A stretch of 64,000 nucleotides of DNA, from assembly GCA_032622095.1 (NCBI GenBank), contig CP136061.1, positions 266,421,551 to 266,485,550 of the forward strand. The letters run 5' to 3'. Shown piece by piece: positions 12,161-23,700 of the stretch. The notes under the pieces are model-generated. The model saw nothing but the letters and a program-made list of their open reading frames with translations. It made no database searches and was not told the DNA's origin. The stretch is from Siphonodentalium dalli. Its lineage: Eukaryota; Mollusca; Scaphopoda; Gadilida; Siphonodentaliidae. Position 1 is the stretch's first letter, and every line of letters begins with the position of its first letter. The position numbers and the translations under genes are program-made.

Positions 12161-12862
12161 ACAACCTTTGATCTTTGAACGTTACGGGTGTTCACCCTAA
12201 GTCGCATTTAAATGTACCACCTTCTGTCCTGTCCATAAAATCCGAAGACGCGACAAAATAAATAAACATGAATAAATTAATATATATATATGCATATGTA
12301 TGTGTATATGAGGGTGCGTGTGGGTGTGTATGTGTGTGTGTGAGGGTGTATACGTGCGTGTATATGTGTTCTTGTGTTAGCGTTTGCACTGTCACAACAT
12401 CATTCTACATATAATCTATTCCACTTAATGGGTGCATACGTTTACAGGGGAGCTATTGTCGAGCGAGGGCATTGCGTTTGCTGACTCTTTGGGGAGAGAG
12501 ATTCTCCTATGCGAATCCAACTCCAACTAGAGTTCCTTTTGTAACTGTATGCACCTGCTTATGGAGTGCTGTTGTGACAGTGCATCCTAACGTATGTATG
12601 TACGGTTGTGTGTGTGTGTCTGCGTAATGTGTTAGATTGCATATGCGTACGGGTGTGGTCGAGAGGGTGTGTGTTGTCTGTTGATGTGATATGTAAGCTC
12701 GTGTTCATGTACATACAATTAGAATGCTATTCTTTTCCTCGGTAGTTTGTTCTCTTGTCTGTCTTTTCATTACTTCTTGATTGCTAACTGTATTTATGTT
12801 TCATTCATGTACCCTATGTATTTTTTTCAATCTTCAATACTGGAGGCAATAAAGATATATAT
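10674..12862 (+). mobile_element. 5'-truncated LINE including 3' UTR (copy 2)
   Basis: Same as 3,157-5,345, offset by 7,517 bp. Confidence 0.75.
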
Positions 12863-14168
12863 AAAACTGATAAAAATATGTTTAGCGCCAATTCCACCAT
12901 ATTAATATATATACACTTTCTTCTCCAATGATACGAGGAATCAAACTGTGTGGGTTAAAGACGCCACATTTGGTGCTTCTATTTGCGAATGTCTGTCTTC
13001 TATATAACTTCACTGGGGACGAAAAGGGTCTAACAGGGGTAACGGGAGCAGAAAAGGTGGAGGGCATCAAAAATGATTAAATAGTATTGTCGCCGATTTC
13101 CACCAAACTTATACATTATATAACCATCTCCATGATGTGGCGCCGCTCGAGTCAGGGAGGAACCAAATGATAAAAAAAACAAACAGTTTTAGTGCCGATT
13201 TGCATGGTACGTTCTGAAGGAACGCGAACTGAACAATGCCATACATTGATTGTATGTATAGTATAACAGAACATACTAAATATAATCAATAGTAATTGAT
13301 GGAAGCGTTTCCTGTCCTTCTATCCAAAACAGCATTATCCCAACCGAAATCCAAAGTTGTTGTGGACAGAGAAGACTTGGTCTAGAAAATAACCTGAGTT
13401 TTAAGGGGTATACCATATAACCACCAGCATTCAGCATATGGGAGAGGGAGGTTCTGATGAGGTTTAAAGGGTATACCATATAACCACCAGCATTCAGCAT
13501 ATGGGAGAGGGGATCTGCAACCGGCGGAAGGTCTATAACGTTTGGTAGGTTGCTTACATTCATCGCCCAGATAGATGACAGATGACACCTTTGCACGTAT
13601 GTCATTGGTCAATTATTTTTATTTCAGTCATTGTAACATAGCTATAGAAAAACAGAATAAATCTTCACTTAACAATTGCAAATAATACATATGATATAAT
13701 GTTATATAATATAACATAATATTGTACAATATAATATAATATAATATATTATGATATAATTAAATATAATACAATATACTATAATATAATATCAGAATAA
13801 AACTTCACTTTGTAAATAATAATTGTAAATATATATCTCCGACATCGTGTGTATATACATGACTTTATGGAATCATTGATAAACATGAACATCCTGCTTG
13901 TGCATGAATCAGATCACCCACCGGATACTCTAGATCATGCCATGAATCAGATCACCAACTGGATACTGTAGATCATGCCATGAATCAGATCACCCATCGG
14001 ATACTTTTGATCATGCCATGAATCTCTACTCTGACTAACGCCCGTAGACATCATATTCCACCAATACAAAACCTGGAAGTTTTGACAGGGAGCCTTATGA
14101 AGTCATTATCTGTTCCTTAATAATGTACTTCGCTATATAGGTGAAGGTCCTAACTCGAAATGTGACAT

Positions 14169-14568
14169 TTAACCCTTTACCCAACAAACCGGCCAAAACC
14201 GGCCAAATAAAGCTTCAACAGCCTAAAATATCTCCGGTCTGTCTCAATAGACCATACAAATATGGATATCATTGGAACCGGCTCCTTGACCACATTGTAA
14301 TAGTTACAGTAAGCCCTGTGCCAAATGCATTCTCTTATATATGCGAGTCGACCATAGGTCGCCTCGCATATATAAGAGAATGCATTGGCCTAAAAAAAAT
14401 CTTTTTTTAACACTTTTTACCATTTTTTCTTACATTCTTTAACAATTTTATAATTTTTAATGTGTTAAGCCAATGCATTCTCTTATATATGCGAGGCGAC
14501 CTATGGTCGACTCGCATATATAAGAGAATGCATTGGCACAGGGCCCTTCTGTTTGGGTAAAGGGTTAA
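14169..14568 (+). mobile_element. TTAA-flanked MITE, copy C
   Basis: Same element in the third 7.5-kb unit. It is identical in position within the unit, so it is a passenger copy and not an independent insertion. Confidence 0.85.
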
Positions 14569-15103
14569 ATGACTGTGAGCGAATTTGATTTGCGTCGCTT
14601 ACAATTAATGAATTTATCCTGCGTAATTAGTTCAGTGTTTATTATGCGATATCGTCTCAGAAAAGTCAGAGAAAAGCATTAAATTTCGAGTTGGGACATT
14701 CACCTTCAGTGAGGTACATTACTAAGGAACAAATAATAACTAAGAAATATATTCACTGCATTATTTTTTCGATTTTATAAGATTCCCTGTCAAAACATCA
14801 AAAAGTTCCAAGGTTTTGTATACTGGTGAAATGTGATCTCTATACGGGCATTAGCCAGCGTAGAAATTCATGGCATGATCTAATACGGGCGTTAGCCAGA
14901 GTAGATATTCATGATGGCATCTACAGATACAGTTGATAGTGACGTAGGGTCACATAGCGGCTTTCAGTGATTTGGTTTGATTCACTATCAACTTTGATAA
15001 AACCAATTTGAAAAGTTAGAAATGTCATGCCTGACAATACGCGCAGAGATTGCGAATTTCAAACCGTTTTTATTGGAAAATAAGTTGAGATCGTTCTTTA
15101 TTA

Positions 15104-15237
15104 TTATTCGAATCCTATCATGAATCTCATTTGCGTCAGATAGAATATGCTGTTCGGATTACTGTAGTCTGTCCACTCGACCACGTGCGATCCAAGGATA
15201 GCATGCATATTCACCCTGAACCACAGGGGTCCGGAAA
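15104..15237 (-). pseudogene. FReD C-terminal relic in unit copy 3
   Basis: Same relic as at 7,587-7,720, shifted by 7,517 bp, with the same deletion of the cysteine motif and the same stop. It is absent from unit copy 1 because it falls within the missing 2,015 bp. Confidence 0.72.
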
Positions 15238-15754
15238 CAATTTATTTTAATTTTTATTATATTATTTTTTAGAAAGGTCACAGCTGCATTTTCGAGAATA
15301 TGACACCAAGTTTGAGGGAATTTATTTCAAAATATCAAATGTGTTGACAGCGCTATCTCTTCCTTGAAGATCAGACTTCACAACTAATATCCATAAAATA
15401 CGATAAAGAAAAACTAGTTTGAAAATTCTAATCCCAAAACTCAAAACTCGATAGATTTCGTAAAACTGTCGATCTGCCCGTCCATTTCTTTACCCAAATA
15501 GACGTCATTTATAGCAATTTAACGCGGCCACGTGATAGTATACTCGAACGGATTGCACAAATATGTCAAAGATACTTAGCGCAACTTACCAAGAACAGAC
15601 ATAATTATGTTCGGGTCACTCTAATGAAATAAATTATTCGGGTTTTATTCATTTCACAAGGCCAATCTCTGTTTGGTAGTTTCCAAAAGCTTCCATTTTG
15701 AAACAAATTTCACACCATAATCAGCCCATGACAGCTGTAATTAATCAGAATCAG

Positions 15755-17011
15755 TTTATTGGGGACATGACAATCTGATGGGATATGGGATAGAACGACA
15801 ATCTGCGGGACAGAATTTCAAATTGCGTGGGACGGCCGATATCTCGAGGAATATAGCACGTAGCGGGCTCCTTTTGGTGTCCAACGAAAGGCCCACATTC
15901 GCCCTATCCAAAAATATTAACCCCGCCACTGATCAGACACCAGAAGTTGCATTATTTGGTCGACAACTGACCTAACAGGAGATGGAATATGGAATAAAAC
16001 GACAATCTGCAGGACAGAATTTCAAATTGCGTGGGACGGCCGATATCTCGAGGAATATAGCACGTAGAGGGCTCCTTTTGGCGTCTAACTAAAGGCCGAT
16101 ATTCGCCATAGCCACACATATTAACACCGCCACTGACCGGACACAAGAAGTTGCATTATTCGGTCGACAACTGACCTAACATGAAATTGTCGAAATCAAG
16201 GCCGTGGAACAGCGTGGAACAGCTGTAGAAATGCATTTTTACAGCGATAACGCTATGACCACAAGCAAACTTGGTATTAAAATGAAGTTTATCATATATT
16301 GCACAACACAAATCTATTAATTCGAGCGAAGCTGTGATTTATGCACATCTAGAGACCGATTAACCCACACATGCGAAGGTGCCACGAAACACGGAAAACT
16401 GCGTTCGACATCAATGTTTAGAATTTAGATTTTTCGATGAATACGCTAGCAAACAACAAGTTTTAGGTATCAAATAACGCAGTGGAATGCTGCGCACTCG
16501 TTTTAGTACGAATACTGTAATGGCGAACACGCAATCACGCGCCGATAAAAAAAGCTAAAATAGACTCGATGTTTACAATTACAGGATCGATTTCAGCTGA
16601 TATATTCCTTTCTTGGAGCGAATTTCTGCAACAATTTCACTGCGTAGTGTACCCATTTGGAAAACAATTACATTCCCTGTATCTAATCCTACATTCTGAT
16701 ATACTATACGCCCCATTATGTGGAATATATCAGCTGAAATTCTGTCCCGCAGACTATCGTTCTATTCCATATTCCATCCCATGTTAGGTCAGTTGTCGAC
16801 CAAATAATGCAACTTCTCGTGTCCGGTCAGTGGCGGGGTTAATATTTGTGGATAGGGCGAATGTGGGCCTTTCGTTAGACACCAAAAGGAGCCCTCTACG
16901 TGCTGTATTCCTCGAGACATCGGCCGTCGCACGCAATTTGAAATTCTGTCCCGCAGATTGTCGTTCTATCCCATAGCCCATCCCATCCCGCAGATTGTCA
17001 TGTCCCGTTTA
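15755..17011. mobile_element. Large foldback element, unit copy 3
   Basis: Same structure as 8,238-9,494 with a few substitutions. Copy 1 keeps only the right arm, at about 1,727-1,983. Confidence 0.75.
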
Positions 17012-17894
17012 TTGCAAAAGCTATGAATTAACACAGATAACATGTATGATATATACAAGTGTGTACAATAGCAGGCAACTCGTGGGTACAATATATACAT
17101 GTTTGATTCAGCGATCTGACCTCTTTAACGAGACGTCATGCGAAGCCGAGATCAATTCACTGCAGCGATAACATGTTATTATATGACATGCTTTTTATTT
17201 GAAAAGCACAATTGATTATGAAATTAAACCACACGTAGGCAACTAGTAACAAGAATAAAGAATGAACTATTTTTGTATAATTAATCGTCCGGCTTTTTTA
17301 CGGACATGCGCAGTATACGCGAGATAGAGAATGGTGGTATGACATCGGATCAAACTGCAGCTGATCCGATGGTCGGGAAATGATCGCTTTACTATAGCGG
17401 TATTGTTGGAGAAAAACGATAGTCATATAATGAATACTCATGCCAGATCTATATTTATAATATATATATTATTTATATATATCAACCCCAATGTGATTGG
17501 TGCAAATCAGCTACCTTTATTATAATTCACCAGTATAGCCATTCTCGGTTGGATAGCCAGATTTTTGGTGAAATGTGTGTTATATTTTATGGGCATTTTA
17601 TCTGATTCGATTTGGACGGGGACACAGACATTTTTGAACATTGTTGAACAATCAATCAGGATTAGAATTTGGGATTGGATTTTCTCGAACTTTTTTCTCC
17701 CTATTATATTTTTGGATGTTAGTTTTGAACAAAATTTGTAAAGAAGTTTTAGAGCTGTAGCTGTAGCAAAACTAATAATTTGAAAAATTACATGTTTGAA
17801 GCTATTTTCCCCAAAGTTGGTATTATTTGCTCGAAAATCCAGCTGTGACCATTCCAAATATCATATAATAAATTTTTGTTTAATTCTTTGACAG

Positions 17895-18537
17895 TTCGCT
17901 CCCCTATACATATATACCCTGAACAGTTCTCTCCCCTATACATATATACCCTGAACAGTTCGCTCCCCTATACATATATACCATGAACAGTTCGCTCCCC
18001 TATACATATATACCCTGAACAGTTCGCTCCCCTATACATATATACCCTGAACAGTTCGCTCCCCTATACATATATACCCTGAACAGTTCGCTCCCCTATA
18101 CATATATACCCTGAACAGTTCGCTCCCCTATACATATATACCCTGAACAGTTCGCTCCCCTATACATATATACCCTGAACAGTTCGCTCCCCTATACATA
18201 TATACCCTGAACAGTTCGCTCCCCTATACATATATACCCTGAACAGTTCGCTCCCCTATACATATATACCCTGAACAGTTCTCTCCCCTATACATATATA
18301 CCCTGAACAGTTCGCTCCCCTATACATATATACCCTGAACAGTTTTCTCCCCTATACATATATACCCTGAACAGTTCGCTCCCCTATACATATATACCCT
18401 GAACAGTTAGCTCCCCTATACATATATACCCTGAACAGTTCGCTCCCCTATACATATATACCCTGAACAGTTCGCTCCCCTATACATATATACCCTGAAC
18501 AGTTCGCTCCCCTATACATATATACCCCAAACAGTTC
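17895..18537. repeat. 32-bp minisatellite, about 20 monomers, end of tandem array
   Basis: The expanded version has variants TTCTCTCCCC, TTTTCTCCCC and TTAGCTCCCC scattered through it. The last monomer reads CCCCAAACAGTTCTATCCG and continues in register into the FReD exon scrap at 18,535-18,569. Confidence 0.95.
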
Positions 18538-18569
18538 TATCCGAACCACCAGCCCGAGCCCGTCATCTT
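18535..18569 (-). pseudogene. 35-bp FReD exon scrap with nonsense codon
   Basis: Read on the minus strand it gives Met-Thr-Gly-Ser-Gly-Trp-Trp-Phe-Gly-stop-Asn, the same as the intact FReD exon (MTGSGWWFGEN) except that the Glu codon has become TAG. It sits at the end of the minisatellite and in register with it. Confidence 0.75.
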
Positions 18570-18724
18570 TCTATCATTTTAATTCAGTCATTGGAACAGA
18601 ACATCAGACTAAACTTCTAAGTTGTAATTATTAATAATAATACATGGTAAATATATCTCAAGCAGACGTCGTGTCAGTGTATTTCTTTATTGAATATGGA
18701 ATATATTTAAATATATATGAAATG

Positions 18725-19217
18725 TTTTAAACGACGTGCAGAAATTATTCTACATTGAACGTGCCATCAACGAATTGAATTCATTACCGAAACTTGCCAT
18801 TTAAGCAGGCCATCTCAATGCACTCAAATATTTCATAGACTCGTTTGTCAATGATAGAAAATATCTGTTGATTATTTAGATATTAGTGTGTGCCTACTTT
18901 TTGCTATCACCAAATATTATGTTTCAAAAGACGTGCAGAAATTATTATTCACAGAGTGTGCCATCAATGAATTGAATTCATCACCGAAACTTGCTATAAA
19001 TGCAAGTCATCTCAATACATTCAAATCTTTCATAGACTCTTTCTTCTATGATCGAAAGTATCTGTTTGACGATGTGGATTTTTTCAACATTAGCTTGGGC
19101 CTACTTTTTGCTGCTGTATTACCAAAGTGTTTTTTTTTAGCCGGGACGATCAACGTTGGAGAGACTTGTCTCGCAGTGTTTAATGATGATGATGATGATG
19201 CTGATATATATATATGA
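18725..19217 (+). pseudogene. Two tandem LINE reverse-transcriptase C-terminal tails
   Basis: Two diverged copies (18,725-18,905 and 18,921-19,217) of a block starting with GACGTGCAGAAATTATT. The second keeps an open frame with INELNSSPKLAINASHLNTF and SFIDSFF, which fits the conserved closing segment of CR1/L2-type LINE ORF2 proteins (pattern I-x-x-WN-x-LP-...-SLN-x-FK). It ends in a GAT-trinucleotide run, a typical tail of such elements. The first copy has stops in frame. Confidence 0.6.
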
Positions 19218-19755
19218 ATATTGTCAATCGTGACAAAAACAATAGAATAGTTACATGTAGCAATAGTTAATTTCATACCTACAATATTTTGAGACCGTTC
19301 TGATATTATGAACTTTGCAGCCAATATTTAGGTTATAATGTGTCGTTTTAAAACTATTGGTCGAAAATGTTCAATTTCGAACCGGGACAAAAAGTCGAAC
19401 GACTTGCCTCGTAGTCTGTAATGGTGATGATGATGCTGCTGCTGATGATGATGATGATTATGACGACCACGATGATGATACATACATGAACATCCTGTAT
19501 GGGCATGATCCAGACCACTCAAATGACACAATTAGCCGATGTTAGGCACAGGGACATAGCAGCTGGGATTTTATTTGTCCAACTATCAACTTTGATAAAA
19601 TTGTTCAACAAAATGTCAATCATGACAAAAACAACAGCAATATTTAATTTCATACCAAAAATATCACGAGATCGTTATGATATTCTGAACTTTGGAATCA
19701 AAATTCAATAGCTAGGTAAGAATGTGTCGTTTTTAAGCTATTGGTCGAATATTTT
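19206..19755. repeat. Pair of 150-bp direct repeats
   Basis: 19,206-19,355 and 19,608-19,755 share the order GACAAAAACAA, AATTTCATACC, GAGACCGTT/GAGATCGTT, AATGTGTCGTTTT and CTATTGGTCGAA. Both also resemble 7,470-7,600 of the 7.5-kb unit (ACTATCAACTTTGATAAAA, GAGATCGTT), so this region is an older relative of the unit. Confidence 0.65.
19380..19490 (+). repeat. GAT/GCT trinucleotide microsatellite tail
   Basis: GATGATGATGCTGCTGCTGAT-type run after GTAGTCTGTAATGGTGATG, matching the closing segment of the LINE tail at 19,160-19,205. It encodes a fortuitous poly-Asp frame. Confidence 0.65.
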
Positions 19756-19764
19756 GCAAACATT

Positions 19765-19890
19765 TCAAAATACGTGCAGAAATTCTTATTCACATAACGT
19801 GCTATCAACGATTGGAATTCATCACCGAAACTTGCGTGTAATGAAAGTCTTCTCAATTCACTCATATATTTCATAGACTAGTTTTTCGTT
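19765..19890 (+). pseudogene. Third LINE C-terminal tail fragment
   Basis: TACGTGCAGAAATTCTTATTC, then GGAATTCATCACCGAAACTTG, then TTCATAGACTAG parallel the tails at 18,725 and 18,921. It is more broken and shorter. Confidence 0.5.
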
Positions 19891-20109
19891 TTTAGATTGA
19901 AATGGCGATCTATTGGAAACGGTTCAGCCATAATGGGGTGTTAGGTTAGAAACCCAACACAAGGAGGCTGGTGACAATGAAGTTTTTCTGAGGTTAGGAA
20001 TTTGATTATTCAAGAGGATTGGTGGGGTGTAGTTAGAAATCCAAAATCGGACACCGCAACAAAAACCCTCAGCTACGTCCCTGGTTGGATGGAGTGGAAC
20101 ATTGCCATC

Positions 20110-20777
20110 TTATCCGAATCTCACCATGAACCCTACTTGTGTCAGTTTGTATATGGTGTTTGGGGTAGAGTAGTCTGGCCAGTCAGCCACGTGCGATCCA
20201 ACGATATATGGCGTATGCAGATTGACCCCTGTACAGTTCTCCCCGAACCACCATCCCGAGCCCGTCATCATGGCACACCCTCCACAGTCGTTGTCGTATG
20301 CGCAAAAGCGGGAGCCGTTGATGCTTCCGGGAGACAGGTATGTTCCATCATCAAATCCATTGGCCAGAGGTAGTGTGGGATGCGGATACGAGTCTCCGTA
20401 ATGTATTGCGAATCCTTTCTCTTCATTGTCGATGTTGAAATTCTTGTAATATCTCTGATGGTTGCTCAAAGATCCCATGATGGTTAACATAAATGGCCCT
20501 CTTGCTGTTATATCTGATATTTTCTGAAGACCAATGAAGTAGTCCCCCGGCGACGCTGCGTGGATGTCCCCAAAGCCATCTTTGTACTCGGCCCATGATC
20601 TGTTGAAGTCTAGTGGTGGATTTGTATCGTATCGCCGAAGCTCCAGAAATGTCCAGCCACCATACCCAAGCATGCAGTAAACCTCAAATGGGGTTCCAGA
20701 AACCGCGGGCTTTATCGTTTTAAACCCAATCCCATTTCCTGGCCACACCCAACCACCAATGCTGATCTCACTGCAAT
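20110..20777 (-). CDS. FReD gene exon 3: fibrinogen C-terminal domain
   Basis: After acceptor CTTCTTCAG the split codon gives Asp, then CSEISIGG. Family landmarks in order: FEVYC (Cys 179), GGWTFLELRR, DFNRSWAEYKDGFGD, GDYFIGLQKI, HYGDSYPHP, NGFDDGTYLSP, the cysteine cluster at 303, 309 and 312, SGWWFGENC (Cys 326), then a C-terminal LTQVGFMVRFG and TAA. Total 222 residues, the usual FReD size. The calcium/ligand loop is altered: two extra cysteines (309, 312) sit where most FReDs have DND...C. A longer open frame extending to 20,880 runs into the intron and the MITE and is not used. Confidence 0.88.
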
Positions 20778-23700
20778 CTGAAGAAGAATGTTTACATATA
20801 ATGCGCTTATAATTTGTAACTTTAAAATATTTTCGGATTTTGTGGACATTCATTAACCCTTTACCCAACAAAACGGCCAAAACCGACCAAATAAAGCTTC
20901 AACAGCCTGAAATATCTTCGGTCTGTCTCAATAGAACCATACAAATATGGATATCATTGGAACCGGCTCATTGACCACATTGTGATGGTTACAGTTATGC
21001 CCTGTGCCAATGCATTCTCTTATATATGCGAGTCGACCATAGGTCGCCTCACATATATAAGAGAATGCATTGGCCTAAAAAAAATATTTTTTTAACACTT
21101 TTTACCATTTTTTCTTACATTCTTTAACAATTTTATAATTTTTAATGTGTTAAGCCAATGCATTCTCTTATATATGCGAGACGACCTATGGTCGACTCGC
21201 ATATATAAGAGAATGCATTGGCACAGGGCCGTTCTGTTGGGTAAAGGGTTAACATAACGACGCTGTCGGTCTCTCATGTGTTCGATGAACTTTGATTGAA
21301 ACTGTCTCTATGGGTATAGCTGAAGAATATATTATCTGTGACAAAATTCCAAAGAATATTGCTTTGATTTTTGGGAACGGAAAGTTTACCCTTATATTAC
21401 CGGCCACGAAGAGCACCAGCTAGTCCGCGGAGTTTAGCTAATCTTTCAAAATTGGACTCCAATCTTAAATTTTTTAATAAACGTCGTATGTCATGTGGTT
21501 TTACCGCATTAATTCACCAAACATTGCATGAATCCCTGTCGGCTCCTGACGTTTTTTGCTGTAAAAATCTCAAAATCACATTGAAACCGTTCTTAAAGAT
21601 GGAATATCTCTTTCTAATTACGTTTTATATAGCGTCCGGGGTATGCACTACTAAATATGAATCGAAGACACCTGTCCGAAACGCTTCTATCAATTAATAT
21701 TGATTTTGTATCGATATTTTCTAACATAATGCGATAATTAATTGGGATGTTGTTCGGTACTAATTAAAGGTGGATTATCTCTTTGTAAACATGTATTATA
21801 TAGTTACCGGGGTATAAAATATTAGATTTGAATCGAAGACTCCATAATTAATTTTATTTCGAATATTTTCTGGTCTAAAAAGGTGTGTTTGTTCAGCTAA
21901 CGAACAATAGTGGTTACTGTTAACAGAGACCAGAAATTATATTGTGCAATTTTGTCACAAATAAACGTTAATTATACTCATTATCGCTTATATCTGTGGA
22001 ACAAAACAGTACAAACAACCAATCTGTGACATTTGACATTCGTTGCGTAGCCGTAGGAACAGCCCAGTGCTCTATATCGCAATACGGTCTCATCCGAATG
22101 GAATATTAATTGATAGAAGCTATTCCGGACACGGGTCTTCAGTTCATATCTATTATTTTATACCCACGCAACTATTTAAAATTTGTTATTTAAAAAGATA
22201 ATCCATCTTTAACAGCAAACCGTCATGCCATTTCATAACGTTCAGGCCATTATATATCTATATGAACGTTTCATGGCGGTTTGCTGTTAATTTCTGACTT
22301 TGATTTTCACCGGGCTTTTTGCATATGGTTGGATGTGAAATCCCGCCGTATTTTGTATTAATGCTTCACATGAATTGATCAGTTTGTGCGATATAACGCA
22401 TACCTATGTTCGTATAATATTGTTTTTAAAGTTGTTTTTGTGTTGCTTTAGTTATGTTTTCATTCTGAGAAACAAATAAAGTTTAAAACAAAAATTTTAG
22501 TCATTAATTGTGAAGCGCCGAGAAAATGAGGATTTAATTAGGCCAAAGTTTATTTAATTTGGCCAAAAAACATTTGGTCAAAGTTTTTTTCATTTGGCTA
22601 ATAAAAGTTTCCTTTGGCTAAACTATTGGCCACAACATTTTTCGGTCCAGCGCGAACACTGGATATATAGTTTCCCCGCTTGCTACGCTCCCAACTTTTC
22701 CGCCAGCCGTAAAATGTTCCAAATTGATGTTTATGGGGAAGATAACTGTGATCGGAGATACTAGTTAGATGTGAATGATATTTCTAGGATTTAATCACAT
22801 GAAACGAGGGATTACATCATGCATACTTAAATGTGAGACAGCATTTGTTACAAGTCTTTAATCAACATATCCTGAAATTCTGATGCACCCAGTAAAATTG
22901 TGAAGATTAATACCATTGGTACATTGTCCGACAATCTGATATTTTCTTGTGTGCTCTTCGGACGAAAAACCAAACCATTCTAGCTGATGCATCAGATATC
23001 GGATTCAGTAACTTGTTCGTGCTTGAGAAAGAGAACAAACATTGGAAAACAGCGTATTGTGTGCTATCGAACCGGAAGATATTAACACCGAACCGGATAC
23101 CAAAAGCAGAACCAGATGCTATCGGTTGCGGCCTGTGAATCACATACACAACAACAGAAAGAACATTCTTCGTAATTCAGAAGTTTATCACGCAAAACTA
23201 TGAAAATGCATGTATATATTCATTTACGACGAAGATCAGCGCAATTTGTCAATGTGCTAATATAGCCTAAATGAATTAGCCTTTACTCACTGTGCGAATC
23301 GTGGAAAGCAAATGTGGTGTTTACGTGCTTACCATATGGATATCTCTCACAGAATGGTCCCATGAAGTAAGGGTCACATCCCTGACAACTCTGAACAGAT
23401 TGGTCCCAGACCCCACCGTTCTGACAATCAGGCATTTTCTGTGAACATAAATAAGTAAAGAAAGAACTAGAAGAGATTGCGGTGCACACAATCATGTAAA
23501 ACAATCATGTAAATCAACCATGTAAAACAATCATGTAAAATAATCATGTAAAAACAATCACACAGAACGCTGATTGGTGTTTCCACTATTTTCATTTCAG
23601 AAGTCGCGAAGTCCAAATGATATGATGTTGAAGAGCGTGAACATAGTTAGTTACCTAAGTCGTTTTAAGAAGTTAATTAATCGTTGTAACGAGTAACCTG

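Larger units (their letters stand above)
5497..13013. repeat. 7.5-kb unit, copy 2 (complete)
   Basis: This is the only copy wholly inside the window with every component: MITE 6,652-7,051 nested in a foldback of about 6,505-7,385, the FReD relic 7,587-7,720, the foldback 8,238-9,494, the minisatellite 10,378-10,671 and the LINE remnant 10,674-12,862. It serves as the reference for the other two. Confidence 0.93.
1..18537. repeat. Tandem array of a 7.5-kb unit (2 full-span copies plus a partial third)
   Basis: Position 1 matches 5,497 and 13,014, so the period is 5,496 bp for the first copy and 7,517 bp for the second. Differences between copies are rare: for example T/C near 113 versus 5,609, A/G at the codon after 3,247 versus 10,764, and an extra GTAGCT at about 10,243 and 17,760 relative to copy 1. 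The first copy lacks 2,015 bp present in the others. The third copy stops inside its 32-bp minisatellite and lacks the LINE. The near identity means a very recent amplification or ongoing homogenisation; an assembly artefact cannot be excluded without reads. Confidence 0.95.
13014..18537. repeat. 7.5-kb unit, copy 3 (partial, ends in minisatellite)
   Basis: It matches copy 2 at +7,517 up to the minisatellite, which is expanded to about 20 monomers (17,895-18,537) against about 9 in copies 1 and 2. The LINE half of the unit does not follow. Instead the last monomer runs in register into a short FReD exon scrap. Confidence 0.92.

Noticed and set aside
17895-18537. CRISPR-like array of 32-bp direct repeats
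   Set aside because: Monomers are head to tail with no unique spacers, no cas genes are present, and the DNA is animal-like. It is a minisatellite.
1-18537. Tandem array as a pure assembly artefact
   Set aside because: The units differ by real indels (the 2,015-bp gap, a GTAGCT insertion, 9 versus 20 monomers), which argues against simple duplication of one contig, though read depth was not available to settle it.
19357-19545. Asp-rich ORF (poly-D)
   Set aside because: It comes from the GAT trinucleotide tail of a LINE remnant.
20778-20880. N-terminal extension of the FReD open frame to 20,880
   Set aside because: It reads through a splice acceptor into intron and into the MITE terminal repeat, and the spliced phase fits exon 2 exactly.
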